DNA of 64,000 nt, taken from assembly GCA_948567375.1 (NCBI GenBank), contig OX419757.1, positions 4,278,001-4,342,000 of the forward strand. The letters run 5' to 3'. This stretch comes from Lunularia cruciata. Taxonomy: Eukaryota; Streptophyta; Marchantiopsida; Lunulariales; Lunulariaceae. The position numbers and the translations under genes were made by a program. The notes below the pieces were generated by a model that made no database searches, was not told the origin of the DNA, and saw nothing but the letters and a program-made list of their open reading frames with translations. This document shows positions 21,900 to 33,336 of this stretch, one piece after another (position 1 is the first letter of the stretch; each line of letters starts with the position of its first letter).

Positions 21900-23330
21900 G
21901 AAGATGCATCACAATGGCAATTACAATAGTATCAATTGACTCCAAAGTCCAAATTAGTTTAAGATAGCTCTACAACAAGATCCTTTCTTTTAGATGGTAC
22001 AAGGTTATTTTTGCAGAATGCAACAAGGTGTACAAAACCATTCCCTACAAGGAAGGCATTATATTCTATAAGAACCAGATTTATATTCTAGCCAAGAGTG
22101 ATCTCCAACTTGTGCACCTCCAAGAAGCCCATGACACACCAATTGTTGGTCACATGGGTGTGGACATGACACAAGATGTTCAAGAGTTTGTTGGATTGTG
22201 TGAGAGGTACCAACGCAACAAGACCAACAACCAAAACCAAGTGGACTCCTTCAACCACTTCCCATTCCATCTACCCAATGTGAACATGTGAGTTTGGATC
22301 TCATCACATCCTTGCCCAAGACGAAGCAAGGTCAAACAACAATCATGGTGTTTGTGGATAAGCTTAGTAAGCAAATCCATTTGGCACCAACTTTTGATAC
22401 AATAGATGCTCTAATATTAGCATAGATCTACTTTGATAATGTCTTTAAGCATCATGAGATATCGTGTGTACTCATCTTTGACCAAGATCCTCAATTTATT
22501 GGGAAATTTTGGCAAGCACTTTTCCATATAATTGACACTAAGTTTACTTTGTCTATGGCCTATCATCCTCAAATTGATAGACAAATTGAACATGCAAATT
22601 GATGGACAAATTGAACATGCAAATTGCACCTTGGAGGATATGCTTTATGCTTTCATCAACATTCACCATACCAATTGAGATGAATCTCTTGTAGTTGTAG
22701 AGTTTGCATATAATAATTCCAAACAAGCAAGTAATAGATTCTCTCCTTTCTTCCTCAATTTTGGCCAATATCCACTTGTTCTAAATAACTTTCTTGCTCC
22801 ACCTCCATCTCATGTCCCTCATACTTCAATCTTCTTGACCATCATATCTCAATCCCTCCAACAAGCCAAATCTCACCTCCTTGTTGCCCAAAATTTTTAG
22901 AAACAATATGCAGACCACCATCTCACCTTTCAAGGTCATGCTCTTGTCTAGTAACCTACCCCTCCTACTTGATACCCAAGTCTGTACAATTGCTCCTAAT
23001 TAGATAAGACCCTTTGATGTCACTCAAATCATTTCTCTTGTTGCTTATTGACTTGCCTTGCCTTGTCAAATGCGCATCCACCCTATCTTTTATAATTCCA
23101 AGTTGAAGCCTTTTGTCCTTAATCCATCTTCTCTTTCCTATTATATCCAACCTCCTTTTCCTCTTGTCCCTTTCCATGATCATGGGGAATATGAAGTTGA
23201 TTGTATCCTTGCGTGTTGCCTCATTCAACAAGGGCACCAACAACATAAAAAGTACAAGGTCCTTTGGAAAGGGTATCCCCTTCATTGAAGCTTCAATGGC
23301 AATGAAGACATCACCAACTAGCAGTGGGGG
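21900..23330 (+). pseudogene. Integrase and chromodomain remnant of copy B
   Basis: A zinc-binding stretch HLQEAHDTPIVGHMGVDMTQ (22100-22170) is followed by TIMVFVDKLSKQIHLAPT and a damaged YHPQIDRQIEHANC. The last block is partly duplicated (22570-22630). A chromodomain follows near 23175-23290 (EYEVDCILACCLIQQGHQQH, KYKVLWKGYPLH). Several TAG codons interrupt the frame. Confidence 0.78.
22570..22630 (+). repeat. Short tandem duplication in copy B integrase
   Basis: The stretch containing ATTGATAGACAAATTGAACATGCAA is followed at once by a second copy reading ATTGATGGACAAATTGAACATGCAA. The unit is about 29 bp and corresponds to the conserved DGQTExAN block. Confidence 0.75.
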
Positions 23331-24599
23331 AATATATAACAATATGGAGTTAAGCAATGAAGTTAGTTAGTTAGGGTTATCTAAGTAGACAATAGGCCAA
23401 ATTAGCCTAGAATATTCTAGAAGTATATAGGAAGGTTCTTAGGAAGCTTCTTGACTAGCTTAGCTTGCACTCCAAGTAGGTAGCTTCTAGAAGAAAGTTT
23501 CTAAAAGCTTTCAACTAGCTTAGCTTGCATGCCAAGTAGGCGGCTTCTAGAATGAAGCTCTTGAGAAGCTTCTTGGTTAACTTGACTTGCACTCCAAGAA
23601 AGTAGCTCAAGGAAACTTCTTGAGAAGCTTCTCAAGAGCCTTGTATGCTCCCTATAAATACCAAAGCCAAAGCTCATGCTAGACATTCGGGGTTTCTCAC
23701 AGTCAAGTGTCCCAATGTGATCTTCCATTCTACTTTTTTTCTCCTTGTTCTCAATCTTTTACAAAGAGCTTTCTAATAGTACCTCACCCATGTGCTTTTG
23801 AGCTTCTGTGATTACCCTACAACTATCACTTTTGTAGTAATTAGGTAAGTAAAGTTCATTCCCATAGAGATATTGGTAAAAAATGTTCAAATATGAAATC
23901 AAATGGTAACAAGTAGTTCTTCTTGGTTGCATCTTTAATCTCTCAGGTAGAAACCACACCCAAAAGAGAGTAACAAGCACTAACTTGCAATTTAATCACA
24001 AATGAACACTCACTAATCACAACTCATTAAAATCTTTCCAAACAAATTTGATTGTGATGATTCAATTCCTCCCGAAGGTGGCTACTTCATTGCAAAGCAC
24101 CTTTGCCTCAGAATTGTGTTCCATCCCTCCACTGAAGGCACAAATTCCTCGATTGAAATTGCTTTACATCAACCTTGCACTACACTCACAAATGCAAAAT
24201 ACTACAAACACTACAATTCCTTTCAGATTTTTCAAGGCATTTCTCTGATTGCACTTCTCTCATGATCAAATGCACAGAATGAAGATCATGACTACGGAAT
24301 CCAACATCCAACAAACACATTGATTTGCAGTTTGAAATTCTCTCAACACTCACAAACACAATCACAAAGTTGATACTCAGAATTAAGCTCAAGCAACAAG
24401 CACTGAACTCATCATTTTGCTTTATCCACCTTCAAAAATTATGAATACTAAACAACATAACTCTATGAATGCCACCTTTAAATAATAGAGCAATCAATAT
24501 TTACTAACAACTATACCGTTCCACAACAACTCTACAAACCTGCAAATCCAGAATGACAATGCACCTCTTCATATCTACCTCTTTAAATCTGAAAACTAT

Positions 24600-26806
24600 T
24601 ACTATCGTGATCTATTATCTACTTCTTCTTTGGCTTCCAAACCCAATGATCTTCCTATCACTTCTCCTTCTTTGGGTCTATCTAATTCTACTCATTCCTC
24701 TACTATCTTCTCCACTTTGAGCTAAAATTGCACTCATGGATAATCTATCTAACTCTTTATCTTCTGACCCACTCTTCTCTAAAATCTGAAATAATTGATC
24801 CAAAGACACCTGCACTCTTACTTCTACAACTTTGGACTTCTTCTCCTCCTTCAAACTACTCCTAAGTCTTTCTAACTCTAAGTTCACTAAATCTAATCTG
24901 AGACTTACATTGTCTCCTACCTCAATCATCTTCATATCTACCCACTCTCTTAAACATATTAACAGAGTATTCATTTCTACATCTTTTGCTCTCTTCGTCT
25001 AAGTTTCCTACACAAGCAATTTTAGTTTTGCAGTTTTGCTTCCTCTAATCTTCCTTTAGATCTGTGCTTAACATTGCTCGTAGTCATCCAACAACTTCTC
25101 CTATTGACTTTGATGCATACTCCCAAGATCATTATGACTCAACTCTTCTATGTACATTTTCAACTCGTCTTTGTACTCAATTGCAAGCATCTTCATTTCT
25201 TCAACATACTGAGCACTCTGCATCTCAACGCTCCTAACTAAGCCTTGCAATGTTTCCTCCTCTTGGTGTCGGATCACCAACTCCCTTTGCTATGCTTGAT
25301 CTTTTCCGGCCATACTCTTCTTCAGCCTCTCTAATTCTTGCTCCATCACAATTTCCATCACTTTCACATGAATACCTTCAATGTGAACTTCACTGACCTC
25401 CTCTTTCATCTTTGCTAGCAATGTCATTTACTCTTTCAACTTGTCTACTTGCTTGTGCATCTCTCTTCCCCTCTTTATGAAACTCTTGCAAATTCTCTAA
25501 AGTCTTCTTCTTCAAGACTACATCCACCCAAAGTTCCTCAGCTTCTTCTTCTCTTTGGGTTTGATTCTCCTTCAATGTCTTCACTTCATCTAGTAGATAA
25601 TTCACCACTTGCAACTCATTCTTCACCTTCATCCGATCTTGTGGGATTACCTTATTTTGTGTATTCAGCAGCTCCTATAATGGAGTCACCATTTGCATTA
25701 AGTATTTCACTTCCTCAAAGCCTTCTTTGTCTTTGGCTTTGTCTTTGTACTTTGTTTCTTCCGCCAAAGCCTTCCCTTAAAGTCTCAATCTTTGTACCTT
25801 CAGCGATAGTGCCTCCAAGCTTTTTTCTTCCTTACAAATAGAGCTTGGACCTCCAGGTTCAACTATTATTGAATTCTTGGCTCTACTTCCTTTTTGGTCT
25901 TCCTTCTTTGGCTCAGCATCCAGCTCTTCCATGGCTAATTCTAAGCAAGGGTTATCCCCTCCCTCCATCCAATCAATTGCTGTATGAAATGCCCATCTTC
26001 TTCCGCTTCAATCAATTGCTGAACTTCCTCTTCACCATCACTCTCACTTCTGGATTCCTCACTCTCTAGTGTGAGCTTGGCTTCTTCTTAGTCTCCTCCT
26101 TTGGACTTTGCCTCTCCTTCAAACTCTATCTCCAAAGTCTCCTCCTTCACCGCCTTCTTACCTCACGGATTAAGTCGTTGGGTCTTTTGTTGTGGCTGGA
26201 GCAATGCTACTTCTTTGGGTTTAGTCTGCTTCTTTGTCTTTCGACTTCTTCCTTCCACTATCTCCCTTTGTCCCATTTGTCCCATTTTGATGAAGTGCTC
26301 ATTGCTAGCTTGCAATTGTAACATATATTGCTGCTCCTCTTCATCCACTTCTTGTCGTAGATTAGGATAGAAATGTGACACCATATGCTGCCTCTCCTCT
26401 ATTGTCAGCAAATTTAATCCAAGGTAGAAGAGTGTTGCAAATGGTGCAAAGTAATGTGGAGGCAAATTGGTTCTCCAATTGACGATAGTCTGCCTCATTT
26501 GCTGGTGGAAGCACTTTGCCAAGTTCACCTTCACTCTTGCAAACATTTGGTGAAAGAAGACTACCTACTGCATGTTCATGTATGTCATTCTTTTGGGTTT
26601 GAACATGCCCATGATCACTCCCACAATGCTCCACTTGACCGGATCCTGATAGGACTCCACTTTGTAGCCATTGTTAGTACGCGGGGCAAAGAATGAGTTT
26701 TTGATTTCCGTGGTCTCCTCTGTAACATCACACTTCTGATAGAAGGTGACCCCAGTTGCCTCTCCTACTTCCTTCCCCACTACTAACCTCCAATCTGACT
26801 CAATCC
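24600..26806 (-). pseudogene. Unrecognised charged, coiled-coil-rich coding remnant
   Basis: Minus-strand frames give, from right to left, a globular part (KVESYQDPVKWSIVGVIMGM; FARVKVNLAKCFHQQMRQT; PPHYFAPFATLFYLGLNLLT) at 26834-26300. Long Glu/Lys/Leu-rich segments follow at 25968-25777, 25632-25390 and 24974-24678 (LRLDLVNLELERLRSSLKEE), which look like coiled coils. Stops break it, including one between 26570 and 26546. Position within an element suggests a gag-like or captured protein. I do not recognise the family and assign no function. Confidence 0.45.
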
Positions 26807-27505
26807 TGTGAGCCGGCCTATGTCTCACTCAAGATGAACCTCTGATGGCTATTATGGTAGCGCACCATGGACTAAGAAGGCAAAGGACTCCAACTCCATC
26901 ATACTCCTCTAAGGCTAGCACTCCAAGACTCAAGACATTGCTCACTAGAGAACTCAATGAGAGAGAGATAATTGCAAATGAAAGGATGATAAGTATCGCC
27001 TCATCCTTTATTTATACACGTGTGAAATAATTATGCATTAAAGTTACTATTTACCATAGTAACTCAAGTTACTAGGCTAAAAGTCAAGTAAAGTAAAAAA
27101 GTAGAAAGGAATATCCATCCACATGGATATATTCCACTAAGCATGTGATCTTATCTTGACCCAAAACTAAGTCAAGGATTCCTTCACATGGGCAATCCTT
27201 GGACTAAAGAAGAATCCAAAACAAAAAGGCTTGCGGGCCTAAGAGTTCTCAACTCTTTCCTCAAAGCCAAACACCTACAAATAATACCAAATCAATATAC
27301 TAAAATCCAAAATAGTGGTGCTCATCTTTCTCACTTCCTCTAAAGTAAAGTCCACACTATCTTAGCTATGACTAACTTTAGCTAATCATGACTAATGTAG
27401 AACCATCCTTTATCTCTATATTAATAATATCTTTCAAGTATTTATAATACCAAGCTAAATATCATAATATCACAATACCACATACATGCACAAATACGTG
27501 TTACA
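26807..27505 (+). repeat. Family III solo LTR inside the unclassified element
   Basis: It begins TGTGAGCCGG and ends GTGTTACA, flanked by ATCC (26803-26806) and ATCC (27506-27509), or by AATCC if the last A is shared. It is nearly colinear with 32639-33332. No internal region accompanies it, so it is a solo LTR left by recombination. Confidence 0.85.
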
Positions 27506-27509
27506 ATCC

Positions 27510-28290
27510 ATCAAGCCGGATTACCTCTCTTCCCCTCTACTTTTGGGCCTTCCTCACAATTACTGGCAGTAATCTCTGCCATGACACTCAAGAAAATTCC
27601 AACTCCATGCCAAGAATGAAATCCAAAGCCTATTCAAGACCTCAATCTTAGCTATGACATCTAATCTTTGAATTGCAAAACTCTTCATTGTGAGTGCATT
27701 CTTAGTCTTCTTTGCCATGATTTTCTCTCTAGTTCTTCAACGTTGAAAAACTATCCCCTCTCCTATACGTGACACTTTAACCCCTTTTGGACTTTGGAAA
27801 ATTTCACTCTCAATCAGCTTCTTGACGTGCATTACTACATGATGACTACTCAGAGGAACAAGATATCTATTTCACATATTTGATTTCCCCTACACAATCT
27901 CAATTTTATAATACTTTGAAGTGCTATCATTCTTCAATCAATTTCAAAATCAACTCCCACTTCTTTTGCATGTTGGTTTCCTATCACTGTCAAGGTATTC
28001 TTCTCCTGCCTCCACTATTTCTTGAAGTTTACTTTCTTACCTAGCTTGACATGTAGAAAGGTTGTTACACCGTCTTTGTATCGGCCTTTGCTTCCCGGTT
28101 CAAAGGTAATCTTCTTTGGATTTGTCTCTTTGTAACCCCATATGAGTATTTTTGGTTCCCAACCCCAAGTCAACTTCTTTGGGTTTATTCCGGAGACACA
28201 TAAGTCCCTTCTTTGCTTCGTAATTCACCTTCCTCAATACACTTCTTCTTCAAAACTTTAACAAAACACAACAAAACAAAAAAGGTGGTT
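27510..28290 (-). pseudogene. Right part of the unclassified element, minus-strand coding-like
   Basis: Reverse-strand frames near 28260-28080 give a basic stretch (KKKCIEEGELRSKEGTYVSPE, KQIQRRLPLNREAKADT) with stops. They appear to be the N-terminal side of the same reading as 24600-26806, interrupted by the Family III LTR. No known domain is seen. Confidence 0.35.
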
Positions 28291-28388
28291 ACCACCACTT
28301 CCTATAGGAAGATTCCCTTACATCAAACCCATTTGACCAACTAGATAGGACAAGGACCAACATGTCACTCATCTAGGCAACTAATCTT

Positions 28389-29616
28389 CCATGCCATGAA
28401 GAGTGTGAACAAAGTTGGGTTCCATATATGTTATAGATCACAAAAAACTATCAAGCTCTTGGAGGATATCATCCAATTCAATAATACCCTTTACACCAAA
28501 TCATCACTTGGAGTTTGGAAGCTCCATAATCTAATCCATGTTCCACAACAATCGTGTGAAGACATAATGTGCAATCTCAATTGAATCAACTCCTATGTAA
28601 GACTCCAAATTGGAATCAATCTCCTCCCTCATTAGGACTTGAGATATAGGCTCCATGTAAACCCATTATGTATTGTAGCAAAATCCCGTCTAGAATCCTA
28701 AAGTACTCTATCATGACAATGTTATCCAAATTGCAATCTTAACCACCAAGTACTATCACCAACAAACTCCACCAAGTGCCACCAACCACCAAAAACCACA
28801 CATTAATGTAATTTTAACCATGATAATTGCACTAGGGAAAAGAGAGATCTATAACTTGCAATCACAACATACACTCTCATGGTCTATAGGTCACCACTTC
28901 CTGCCTCACCAGAGAGAAATATAAGTAGACTATTGGTTATCACCCCAACCTCACATTAGAGCACCAATGCTCTAAACATCAAGGCAAATAATAGAAACAT
29001 GGTGCACAAATAAGAAGTAAAGAATGGAAGAGATCAAATCATAAGAAATCTCAATGATAATCTTTCATCTCACAAATCAAAACCAGACTTACTCTACCAT
29101 TATTTAGGATTTTGACATAATAAGAATTTTTATCTACTCCTATGCTATTAGGATCACCAAGAATGGGGTCAAACATCCTCTCTTAGCCAAAACTATATAG
29201 TAATAAATACAAACCCACCAATCTCTAGGATGATAAATAAAAATGGACCAATTGGCTAAGGATCTACAAACCAATCTAGAAATTAAATATCCAAGGTTCA
29301 ATGTATGTTATGTACAATCATGATGGATTTACATATTCTTCCAAAGGACTACTAAAAAACTATCTGAAATTATTAGCCTTATGTCAACAAGTTGGCTCTT
29401 CTAGGCCTTTGTAACTCCTCTAGCCCATAACCCTATGTTTCAAAGCTTTAAAAGCCAAATGAGGACTTTCTTCTTACCAAATTGAACCTTATCTAAACAA
29501 GCTAACTTGACTAACTTTGCTACTAATTAACCTCATGCCAACAAGTGGCTTGTTGGCTCTTTTAGGCTTTCATAACCCCTTTAGCCCATAACTCCATGCT
29601 TCAAAGCCTTTAAAAG
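28389..29616. other. Unassigned AT-rich repetitive DNA
   Basis: It holds no supported gene. It begins where the Family II 3' LTR loses similarity and ends at the target duplication of copy C. The last part contains a tandem duplication with a 161-bp period that continues beyond copy C at 35933. It is probably part of another element or LTR. Confidence 0.4.
29380..29616. repeat. Tandem duplication, 161-bp period, split by copy C
   Basis: The block TAGCCCATAA...TTTCAAAGC occurs at 29421 and again at 29582, with similar sequence around both. The second unit is cut at 29616 by copy C and resumes at 35938 (GCCTGATGAGGCC...), matching GCCAAATGAGGAC after the first unit. Confidence 0.7.
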
Positions 29617-30018
29617 TGTAACAATATGGAGTTTAGCGACAAAGTTAGTAGGGCTAATGAAGTAGCAAATAAGAAAAATTAGCCTAGAATATTCCGGAAG
29701 CATCTAAGAAGCTTCTTGGGAAGCTTCTTGGCTAGCTTAGCTTGCACCTCAAGTAAGTAGTTTCTAGAAGGAAGCTTCTAGAAGCTTCCAACTAGCTTAG
29801 CTTGCATGCCAAGTATGCGACTTCTAGAAGGAAGCTTCTTAGGTTACTTGGCTTGCACTCTAAGAGAGTGGCTCAAAGAAGCTTCTCAAGGGTCTTGTAT
29901 GCTACCTTTAAATACCAAAGCCAAAGCTTATGCTAGGCATTCGGAGTTTTCCCTCATTCAAGTGTCCAAATGTGAGTTTCCATTCTCCTATTTCTCTCCT
30001 TGGCCTTGGTCTTTTACA
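29617..30018 (+). repeat. 5' LTR of copy C
   Basis: It has a perfect GAATATTCCGGAA (29687-29699) and a run of four perfect alternating units, GAAGCTTCTAGAAGCTTC (29771-29788). The TATA box has decayed to TTTAAATA (near 29907). A primer site TTGGTATGAAAG follows. Confidence 0.87.
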
Positions 30019-30290
30019 TTGGTATGAAAGTAGGAATGGGATGGATGGAATTTATGGACCACCAAATTCACTTATGCCAAACCATTAGGATTTTCATGTC
30101 CAAATATTACCCAAGCATCAATTCACACAATTCATCACCTTGCACTTTGGGTAGGATTTTCTATATATGATCATTGTGTCTGAGGAACCCTTGATACTTC
30201 CCTTTGTAACTTATGGAGAATGATGGACGTGCAACATCTATGTGCTAATTAATTTGGATAAATTTGGAGTAGTGAGATAGAGTAGTAGTT

Positions 30291-31190
30291 ATGGCAACAA
30301 TACTAGACATTATCCTTGCAATGCAGTAACAAATCAAGCACCTTACTCAATTGTTGGATGAATAAGATTAGCAATGACGAGAACATATAGAGAGAGCACC
30401 AATTTGAGATGGAAAACATTGCATTCAATTTCCAAAACCCAAGGTGTTTGAAGGTAAGAATCTTTCGGGCACAAGGGAGAATTTTGTGTTTGACTGCAAA
30501 TGTTACTATGAAGCCACCAATCTTCAAGATGAATGGAAAAAAATTCTCTTGGCCTCTAGCCAATTAGATGGTGAAGCAAAACTTTGGTGGCAATTTTGAG
30601 TGGAGCAAGCAGAATGATAGATTGTTGCACAGATTTTGACATGGGCAGAATTCAAGGATGCAATATTGGGTCGGTTTTAAATGCCACTCGAGCCACATGA
30701 GATAAATTGGTGGAGTTGAAGCAAGTTGGCTTAGTAAGGAGCTACATCATACAATTTTAGAACATCATCATGCAAATTCTAGATATACAAGAAGGTGAAG
30801 TTCTAGATTGATTTGTGCGGGGATTGAAGTCACAAAACAAATTGGAAGTGACCATGCGAGAACCACAAAACATAGAAGAAGCCATGCAATTTGCAGAGTG
30901 CTTTGATTCCTTAGTGGTAACAACTTGGTCTCAACCTTGATCTACACAAAGCCTACCAATACACTATGCATGGGTGAAGAACCCGCACCAATGGAGATTG
31001 ATGCTATCCAACGGAGACCACTTGGTACAATAGATAGAGAAAGATTGTGACAAAATGAAAGTTGTTATTATTGTCACCAAGTTGGACATTGCATTGCTAA
31101 ATGCCCACTTAGGAATGGGCAACCTTGACAAGTTGCCTAGATGGAGTTTGTGAAACAAAATGATCAAGGAAATAAGGAATCCCAGTAGGA
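30291..31190 (+). pseudogene. Gag of copy C
   Basis: It is colinear with gag of A: FPKPKVFEGKNLSG, ASSQLDGEAKLWW, a C-terminal NMEIDAIQRRPLGTIDRE region and a zinc knuckle near 31065-31110. The knuckle is intact here as CYYCHQVGHCIAKC-like, with the histidine that A has lost. TAG/TGA stops occur, for example near 30328 and 30600. Confidence 0.78.
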
Positions 31191-31289
31191 GATTTCAAGC
31201 CGCCTATTAGGAGCTTGATTAGTTCCAATGGGATTGAAGGCTTGACCTGTGCAAGTTTGCTTCACTTGCAAGGTATGATATCTAATCAG

Positions 31290-31561
31290 GGTTGTAGGAT
31301 TTTGGTTGATTCTAGAAGTTTAGAGAATTGTATGTCTATGCAAGTAGCAAAGGCATTCCTATCAAGCCAATGATTGGGAGTAGTTTGATGATGGTGGATG
31401 GTAGAAAGGGTTTTGGATTCCGCACCTCGCATCCTATTACCATCAAGATTGGGAAGGAGTATTTGGAGTGTATGAGCTTTGTAATGGCACCTCTACATTA
31501 TGATAACATTCTGGGTCTACCTTGGCTTGAATGTTATAAGGTTCAATTTGATTGGAACTGA
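31290..31561 (+). pseudogene. Aspartic protease of copy C
   Basis: A frame reads VDSRSLENCMSMQVAKAF, then LMMVDGRKGF, then HYDNILGLPWLECYKVQFDW. The triad DSG reads DSR. A few codons near 31345 are missing relative to A. The ILGLPWL signature is intact. Confidence 0.78.
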
Positions 31562-31645
31562 CAACAAATTCAAGTACAACACCAAGGTAGGAATTTCCAA
31601 TTAGGTTTTTTGGCACCTTTGAGTAAGATACCTAAGAATAGTCAG

Positions 31646-31825
31646 TCCCAAGATGGGAAGTTTGTTGAGAAGGTAGCCATAGAGCAAACCTTGAAGGGAG
31701 ATGAGTCCCAAGATGGGAAGTTTGCCAAGAAGGCAACCATAGAGCAAGCTTGGAAGAGAAATGAGCCCCTAGAAGGGAAGTTGGTTAGTAAAGCAACCAT
31801 AGAGCAAGCTTTGGAGGAAGATAAG
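31646..31825 (+). repeat. Three 60-bp in-frame repeats (copy C)
   Basis: The units begin SQDGKFVEKVAIEQ, SQDGKFAKKATIEQ and PLEGKLVSKATIEQ, each exactly 20 codons. They lie in an open frame (31610-31918) between protease and RT and are the same as in copy A. Confidence 0.82.
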
Positions 31826-31929
31826 TATGTATTCGTGGTGTGGATCAAGCCGATTGCACAAGAACAATCTAAGGAGGGTCAAGAGCCTCATAAAGCAATG
31901 GTTGATTGGATAGTTTAGGAGTTTGCGGA

Positions 31930-32638
31930 CGTGTTTCTGGATGATCTACCAAAGGGATTACCCTTTGATCGAGGTATGCCCTTCAAGATCAAGTTATTGC
32001 CAAGGAGTACTCCAATGAGTAGACCAATCTATTGGCTCTCACCAAAGGAGTTAGAAGAGTTGCAAACAACACTTACAAAGTTGTTGGAGAAAGACTTCAT
32101 ATGACATAGTATCTCTCATTACAGAGCATTGGTACTATTTGTTCCAAAGAAGGATGGAAGACTTTGTTTTTGTATCAATTACCATGGGCTCAATAAGCAA
32201 ACCGTGAAGAATGCATATCTCTTGCCTCGGAGTAATGACTTGCTTGATCAACTAAGTGGAACATGCTACTTTTCCAAGTTAGATCTTTGCAGTAGCTATT
32301 GGAAAATTCCTATTGATAAAGAGGATGTGCAAAAGACTGCCTTTTTCACAAGGTATGGGCATTTTGAATGGAGAGTTCTACCTTTTGGACTCACTAATGC
32401 TCCAATAGTCTTCATGGATCAGATGCATTGGGTGTTGGATGGACTATTGGATCGGTCTGTGGTGGTGTTCTTGGATAATATCTTAATCTATAGTAAGACA
32501 GAGGCAGAACATGTGAATCATGTGCAAGAAGTTCTAAGATGACTATGACAATGGAAATTTTACTACAAGAAGTCAAAGTGTGCCTTTTGGCAGAAGTAGG
32601 ATACCTTTTTGGGTCATAAGATCTCATTAGACGAGATC
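31930..32638 (+). pseudogene. Reverse transcriptase of copy C
   Basis: It has the full lead-in missing in A (SISHYRALVLFVPKKDGR, 32106-32160), then CINYHGLNKQTVKNAYLLPR, FGLTNAPIVFMDQMH and VVVFLDNILIYSK near 32460-32500. The second catalytic Asp of the FLDD motif is Asn (GAT to AAT). The domain stops where the Family III LTR is inserted. Confidence 0.87.
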
Positions 32639-33332
32639 TGTGATCCGGCTTGTCTCTCACTCAAGATGAACCCTCTGATGGCTATTATGGTAGCGCACCA
32701 TGGACTAAGAAGGCAAAGAACCCCAACTCCATCATACTCCTCCAAGGCTAACACTCCAAGACTCAAGACATTGCTCACTAGAGAACTCAATGAGAGAGAG
32801 ATAGTTGCAAATGAAAGGATGTAGGATACCTCCTCACCCCTTTTTTATATACTTGTGAAATAGTTACGTACCAAAGTTACTAATTACTGGAGTGACTCAA
32901 TTTACTAGACTAAAAGTCAAGTAAAGTCAAAAAGTAGAAAGGAATATCCATTCACATGGGCATATTCTCCTAAGCATGGGATCTTATCTTGACCCAACCA
33001 CTAAGTCAAGGATTCCTTCACATGGGCTATCCTTGGAATATAGAAGAATCCAAAACAAAAGGGCTTGCGGGCCCAAGAGTTCTCAAACTCTTTCCGCAAA
33101 GCCAAACACCTAGGAATAATACCAAGTCAACACACTAGAATCCAAAATAGTGGTGCTCATCTTTTCCACCTCCTCTAAAGTAAGGTCTCCTCTATCTTAG
33201 ATATGACTAGCTTTAGCTAATCATGACTAATATAGAACCATCCTTTATCTCTATATAAATAATGTCTCTCAAGTACTTGTAATACCAAGCTAAATATCAC
33301 AATATCACACACATGCACAAATGGGTGTTACA
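32639..33332 (+). repeat. Family III solo LTR inside copy C
   Basis: It begins TGTGATCCGG and ends GGTGTTACA, flanked by GATC on both sides (32635-32638 and 33333-33336), or AGATC if the terminal A is shared. Removing it joins LDEI to KMEEEKIKAIT exactly as in uninterrupted copy A. It is therefore younger than copy C. Confidence 0.9.
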
Positions 33333-33336
33333 GATC

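Larger units (their letters stand above)
21075..23763 (+). mobile_element. Family I chromovirus, copy B (internally deleted)
   Basis: LTRs at 21075-21505 and 23335-23763 (431 and 429 bp) are flanked by a perfect AAGAG duplication (21070-21074 and 23764-23768). The interior is only about 1.8 kb: gag start (to about 21900), then a direct jump to the RNase H/integrase junction (SIDSKVQISLR.. near 21930). The rest of gag, the protease, RT and most of RNase H are missing. It is inserted in the Family II 3' LTR. Confidence 0.9.
23807..28297 (-). mobile_element. Unclassified retroelement with minus-strand coding, no pol seen
   Basis: It is inserted in the Family II 3' LTR: LTR sequence stops at 23806 and resumes at about 28298. 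CTTC flanks both sides (23803-23806 and 28298-28301), extendable to GCTTC/ACTTC. The ends are TG (23807) and CA (28296-28297). The interior is coding-like on the minus strand and contains a Family III LTR (26807-27505). I see no RT, integrase or RNase H motif in any frame. It could be a non-autonomous LTR element carrying a gag-like ORF, or a fragment of a larger one. Confidence 0.55.
12941..28388 (+). mobile_element. Family II Ty3/gypsy element, old and multiply interrupted
   Basis: The 5' LTR is 12941-13960, internal coding runs 13961-20803, and the 3' LTR begins at 20804. Four later insertions lie inside: a Family III LTR (14720-15411), an inverted Family II derivative (15816-16967), Family I copy B (21075-23763) and an unclassified element (23807-~28297). 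The 3' LTR resumes at about 28298 and is recognisable to about 28388, matching 13258-13350 of the 5' LTR. The rest of that LTR is not found, so the right end is approximate. Confidence 0.75.
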
